DNA from: Solirubrobacterales bacterium
GTDB taxonomy: Bacteria; Actinomycetota; Thermoleophilia; Solirubrobacterales; Solirubrobacteraceae
Assembly (NCBI GenBank): GCA_027315115.1
Contig: DAHUYQ010000038.1
Location: 1-36,585 of the forward strand
Reading direction: 5' to 3'
DNA length: 36,585 bases
In this document: positions 33,231 to 36,585 of the stretch, in pieces
How positions within the stretch are numbered: the first letter of the stretch is position 1
Layout: each line of letters begins with the position of its first letter
Translations under genes and position numbers: made by a program
The notes under the pieces: model-generated
Seen by the model: the letters and a program-made list of their open reading frames with translations, nothing else
What the model was told of the DNA's origin: nothing
The model's database searches: none

Positions 33231-33416
33231 GTGATGGGTGGGGCCGACGGGTCAGTGGGCGCGCGTGCGCGGGAGATGCTGCGCCTGCGCGACGAGGAGC
33301 ACCTCACGCTCCGGGAGATCGCCGAGCGCTACGGCATCACCTCCGAGCGCGTGCGGCAGATCGTCAACCGCTGCCGATTCACGCTGCAGGAGTCGGATCA
33401 ACCCCGCGGCCACTGA
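33231..33416 (+). CDS. Solitary sigma-70 region 4-like HTH protein
   Basis: 61 aa from GTG 33231 or ATG 33234. Almost the whole protein is a sigma region 4.2-type helix-turn-helix: LTLREIAERYGITSERVRQI, followed by a short helix. In full sigma factors this part recognises the -35 element. No region 2 or 3 is encoded here, so it may be a small DNA-binding protein, an anti-sigma-like competitor, or a remnant. It has no operon partner. Confidence 0.65.
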   Translation: MMGGADGSVGARAREMLRLRDEEHLTLREIAERYGITSERVRQIVNRCRFTLQESDQPRGH

Positions 33417-33563
33417 GCCCCGTTTTGTAGGAAATCGACGCGAGCAGAACGGCCTTGCGCTCGTCGAGCGCACTGCACTTCTCTTGCGGCATGCAGGTGT
33501 CTTCGCGCCTGTGGATGCGCGCAGGAGGGCGGGGTTGTCGGTGATCCTCGCTACGGTGTGCGC

Positions 33564-33716
33564 TTGATCGACGAGTCTGTGATTGCCGAAGTGGTCCGTC
33601 GCCTGTAGCTCGCAGCGCCAGCAGCGCGAGTGATCCTGTTCGGCTCGCACGCGCGAGGCGAGGCCGGACCTGAAAGCGACCTCAACCTGCTCGTCGTCGA
33701 GCCGAGGTCGATGATC
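33564..33716 (+). pseudogene. MNT-type minimal nucleotidyltransferase remnant
   Basis: Translation from the TTG at 33564 gives LIDESVIAEVVRRL, then an in-frame TAG at 33606-33608, then LAAPAARVILFGSHARGEAG and PESDLNLLVVEPR before the frame enters the first CRISPR repeat. FGSHARGEAGPESDLN is the GSxxRG-x-SDxD-type catalytic motif of minimal nucleotidyltransferases, which act as MNT antitoxins with HEPN toxins. The gene is interrupted by a stop, and everything beyond the active-site motif is missing because the array begins there. No HEPN partner is visible. Confidence 0.75.
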
Positions 33717-33746
33717 CGGTCACCGGAGACCTGCGTCTCCGGTGAC
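33711..33746 (-). repeat. Degenerate terminal CRISPR repeat
   Basis: The first repeat keeps the right 22 bases of the consensus but its left end differs. The change turns the core into a perfect 12-bp hairpin (GTCACCGGAGAC 33719-33730, GTCTCCGGTGAC 33735-33746) with a CTGC loop. In crRNA orientation the altered part is the 3' end of the last repeat, as expected for a leader-distal terminus. Confidence 0.85.
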
Positions 33747-36585
33747 AGGCTGCGAATGCGGCGCCGGCTCACTGCCGCTCCCGCTTCAACGGAGCCGGAG
33801 ACCTGCGTCTCCGGTGACATGGAGCTGCGCGCCGGCAAGACGCTCAGCGCGAAGCTTCAACGGAGCCGGAGACCTGCGTCTCCGGTGACCGAGGCTGAGG
33901 CCGAGGATGAGCCCGGCGACCTGCAGGCTTCAACGGAGCCGGAGACCTGCGTCTCCGGTGACTCGAATCCTACCCGCAGCAGCCGTCGAGCAGCAACGCT
34001 TCAACGGAGCCGGAGACCTGCGTCTCCGGTGACCTGGCGAGTGGCTGCAGCGCAAGGACAGCCCTCCGCAGGCTTCAACGGAGCCGGAGACCTGCGTCTC
34101 CGGTGACTCGGCTTGCCGGTCGCGCTGCGCCCTTTCGCGGTCACGCTTCAACGGAGCCGGAGACCTGCGTCTCCGGTGACGTGATCCAGATCATCGGTCA
34201 CGAACTCGTGCAGCCCGCTTCAACGGAGCCGGAGACCTGCGTCTCCGGTGACAGGCAATCGACGCCGAACGCGGACTCATCCCACGCGCTTCAACGGAGC
34301 CGGAGACCTGCGTCTCCGGTGACTGTGGTTCCTTGGGCATGTCGAACTGATTGGTGACGAGCTTCAACGGAGCCGGAGACCTGCGTCTCCGGTGACGGCC
34401 GAACGGCGCAAGATCGTCGTGCGTGTTGACCCGCTTCAACGGAGCCGGAGACCTGCGTCTCCGGTGACCCCAACGGGGTAAACACGAGCATGCCGCCGCC
34501 AAGGAGCTTCAACGGAGCCGGAGACCTGCGTCTCCGGTGACGCCAACCTCCCGCGCCTCCGTCGGCGTCAGCTCGAGCGGCTTCAACGGAGCCGGAGACC
34601 TGCGTCTCCGGTGACTGCCCTTGAGCTTGACTTCCTTCTCGATCAAGCCGTGGCTTCAACGGAGCCGGAGACCTGCGTCTCCGGTGACGCCGGCGTGCGC
34701 GTCTACTTCACGGACGGCAGCGGGCTTCAACGGAGCCGGAGACCTGCGTCTCCGGTGACAGCCATCCTCCAGAAAGGGCATCACCGATGCGACAGCTTCA
34801 ACGGAGCCGGAGACCTGCGTCTCCGGTGACCTCGCCGTGACCGCAGGTGTCGTCGGAGACGTGGACGCTTCAACGGAGCCGGAGACCTGCGTCTCCGGTG
34901 ACCCGCTCAACACCAACGGCGACAACCTGGTTGAGATAGCTTCAACGGAGCCGGAGACCTGCGTCTCCGGTGACAGGGAGATCCTGCGGTTGAACCCGGC
35001 GTTGAAGCACGCTTCAACGGAGCCGGAGACCTGCGTCTCCGGTGACTGGTTGCAGCGGGAGCACGTGATCGTGAGATCGTGGCTTCAACGGAGCCGGAGA
35101 CCTGCGTCTCCGGTGACCCGCAATGCCCCGCAGGGCACTCTCTCCATCTGGGCATCGCTTCAACGGAGCCGGAGACCTGCGTCTCCGGTGACCTGCTCCT
35201 TGGAGACGGAGGGCTCGGGCGCGCAAGGATGCTTCAACGGAGCCGGAGACCTGCGTCTCCGGTGACTGGAACGACCATGAGACTGAACTGGCGCGGCGAC
35301 GAGATGCTTCAACGAGCCGGAGACCTGCGTCTCCGGTGACGTGTGCAGAAGGCAGCTATCCTGCGACAGCTTTCGCGTGCTTCAACGGAGCCGGAGACCT
35401 GCGTCTCCGGTGACGCCAGGAGTTCGCCCCCAGACACCAGCCGCACCGTGCTTCAACGGAGCCGGAGACCTGCGTCTCCGGTGACTTCAATGATCAAGCC
35501 GACCGTCTCATCGCCAAACGGCTTCAACGGAGCCGGAGACCTGCGTCTCCGGTGACGGGGATCAGATGCACCATCCGCGCCCGCAGATCCTCCAGCTTCA
35601 ACGGAGCCGGAGACCTGCGTCTCCGGTGACCAGGACGACGTGGATCAAGATGGCCGTGATCGTGTGGCTTCAACGGAGCCGGAGACCTGCGTCTCCGGTG
35701 ACTCGAGGTCATGTTGCCGCATCCTCGGACTGCTCACCGGCTTCAACGGAGCCGGAGACCTGCGTCTCCGGTGACACCACCGATGCGCTGGGCCGCAGGA
35801 GGACGCCAGTGCTTCAACGGAGCCGGAGACCTGCGTCTCCGGTGACATCGTCGCGGCCGTGCAGCTCGACTGCGAGCAGCGCGCTTCAACGGAGCCGGAG
35901 ACCTGCGTCTCCGGTGACAGGATCGATAGCGCGAGGCAAACGCCACGCCGGCAGCTTCAACGGAGCCGGAGACCTGCGTCTCCGGTGACTACTCGAAGGT
36001 CGTCTCGTCAGCTAAATCCGAACTGGCTTCAACGGAGCCGGAGACCTGCGTCTCCGGTGACATTTTCGTTGTGGAGGACCATATCGGGTGGGGTTCTGCT
36101 TCAACGGAGCCGGAGACCTGCGTCTCCGGTGACATGGCGTCGGGTCCTCCTTGACGCCATAGTCGCCGCGGCTTCAACGGAGCCGGAGACCTGCGTCTCC
36201 GGTGACTTGGCGATTTTGAGATAGAAGAACTATAGGTCCCGTAGCTTCAACGGAGCCGGAGACCTGCGTCTCCGGTGACGGCAGACTGCGATAGATAATA
36301 AGTGAAAAGTGAAAAGCTTCAACGGAGCCGGAGACCTGCGTCTCCGGTGACTGGCAGCGCGAAGGCGTCTACCCGCGCGGCCTCTCCGCTTCAACGGAGC
36401 CGGAGACCTGCGTCTCCGGTGACGCGCGCGGCAGCGCGCACCCTCGGGCATGCCGTCGTGCTTCAACGGAGCCGGAGACCTGCGTCTCCGGTGACAAGTC
36501 GACGCCGCGCTTGATGAGCGGATCATTGAAATAGCTTCAACGGAGCCGGAGACCTGCGTCTCCGGTGACTGCACAAATCCGGTCC
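33711..36585 (-). CRISPR. CRISPR array, 40 repeats, continues beyond right edge
   Basis: Forty repeats of 36 nt: one degenerate repeat at 33711-33746, 38 identical in length to the consensus, and one with a 1-nt deletion (35306-35340). There are 39 complete spacers of 35-39 nt, none obviously duplicated, plus a partial one at the window end. On the plus strand the repeat begins GCTTCAACGGAGCC and ends GTCTCCGGTGAC; an 8-bp stem (CCGGAGAC/GTCTCCGG) closes a CTGC loop. Read on the minus strand it ends GTTGAAGC, like the 8-nt 5' handle of type I and III crRNAs. That and the degenerate left repeat indicate minus-strand transcription from a leader right of the window. No cas gene is inside the window. 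Confidence 0.98.

Noticed and set aside
33252..33650. 132-codon minus-strand frame left of the array
   Set aside because: Antisense to the sigma-4-like gene and the MNT remnant, with no recognisable motif or start signal.
33750..36574. Many open frames of 60-160 codons on both strands with repeated peptides such as STEPETCVSGD, LQRSRRPASPVT, FNGAGDLRLR, SPETQVSGSVEA and HRRRRSPAPLK
   Set aside because: They are translations of the CRISPR repeat in its reading frames; the repeat has few stop codons and the unit length is near a multiple of three. They are not genes.
31621..36585. Search for cas genes or a HEPN toxin near the array
   Set aside because: None of the frames left of the array shows Cas or HEPN motifs; any such genes must lie beyond the right edge.

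Overview
The window is high-GC bacterial DNA with dense coding, frequent GTG starts and many 4-nt ATGA/GTGA overlaps. A DUF2600 protein, DUF3467, PadR/IclR regulators, a DivIVA-like protein and an rpsA-coaE-lytic transglycosylase-uvrB run point to Actinomycetota. I infer the class Thermoleophilia (Solirubrobacterales-like) from general resemblance; no rRNA gene is present to confirm it.

Layout. 1-12.5 kb holds mostly core genes: the 3' part of polA; a convergent truncated RelA/SpoT-domain gene with a small partner; a MocR-type regulator and an SDR epimerase, divergent from an FAD oxidoreductase; a geranylgeranyl-reductase-like flavoprotein with a DUF3467 protein; then rpsA, coaE, a lytic transglycosylase and uvrB. 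The convergent gap at 6.1 kb consists almost entirely of three back-to-back perfect palindromes, each centred on GCATGC.

12.6-24 kb: a DivIVA-like protein; then padR, a degenerate ABC ATPase, a canonical ABC ATPase and an FtsX/MacB-type permease as a tightly overlapping operon (cluster 1), followed by a DUF2600 terpene-synthase-like gene, an IclR regulator, glutamate dehydrogenase with a repeat-encoded Pro/Ala N-terminus, an L,D-transpeptidase and two small membrane proteins.

24.2-31.4 kb carries a second, paralogous cluster on the minus strand: padR, a degenerate ATPase (Walker A Lys replaced by Arg), a canonical ATPase and two permeases. The same gene order, the same padR/ATPase overlap, the same GERRSG Walker A variant and the same C-terminal TGFP motif in all three permeases argue for one exporter family built on an asymmetric ATPase pair. 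This is the best candidate here for an undescribed system.

31.5-33.4 kb contains an IclR and a PadR-like gene with unusual T-rich third positions and a solitary sigma-70 region-4-like protein. From 33.7 kb to the right edge runs a CRISPR array of 40 repeats (36 nt) with 39 complete spacers of 35-39 nt. Repeat orientation and the degenerate terminal repeat indicate that the array is read leftwards, with its leader, and perhaps cas genes, beyond the right edge. Its distal end abuts the remnant of a minimal nucleotidyltransferase (MNT) gene.
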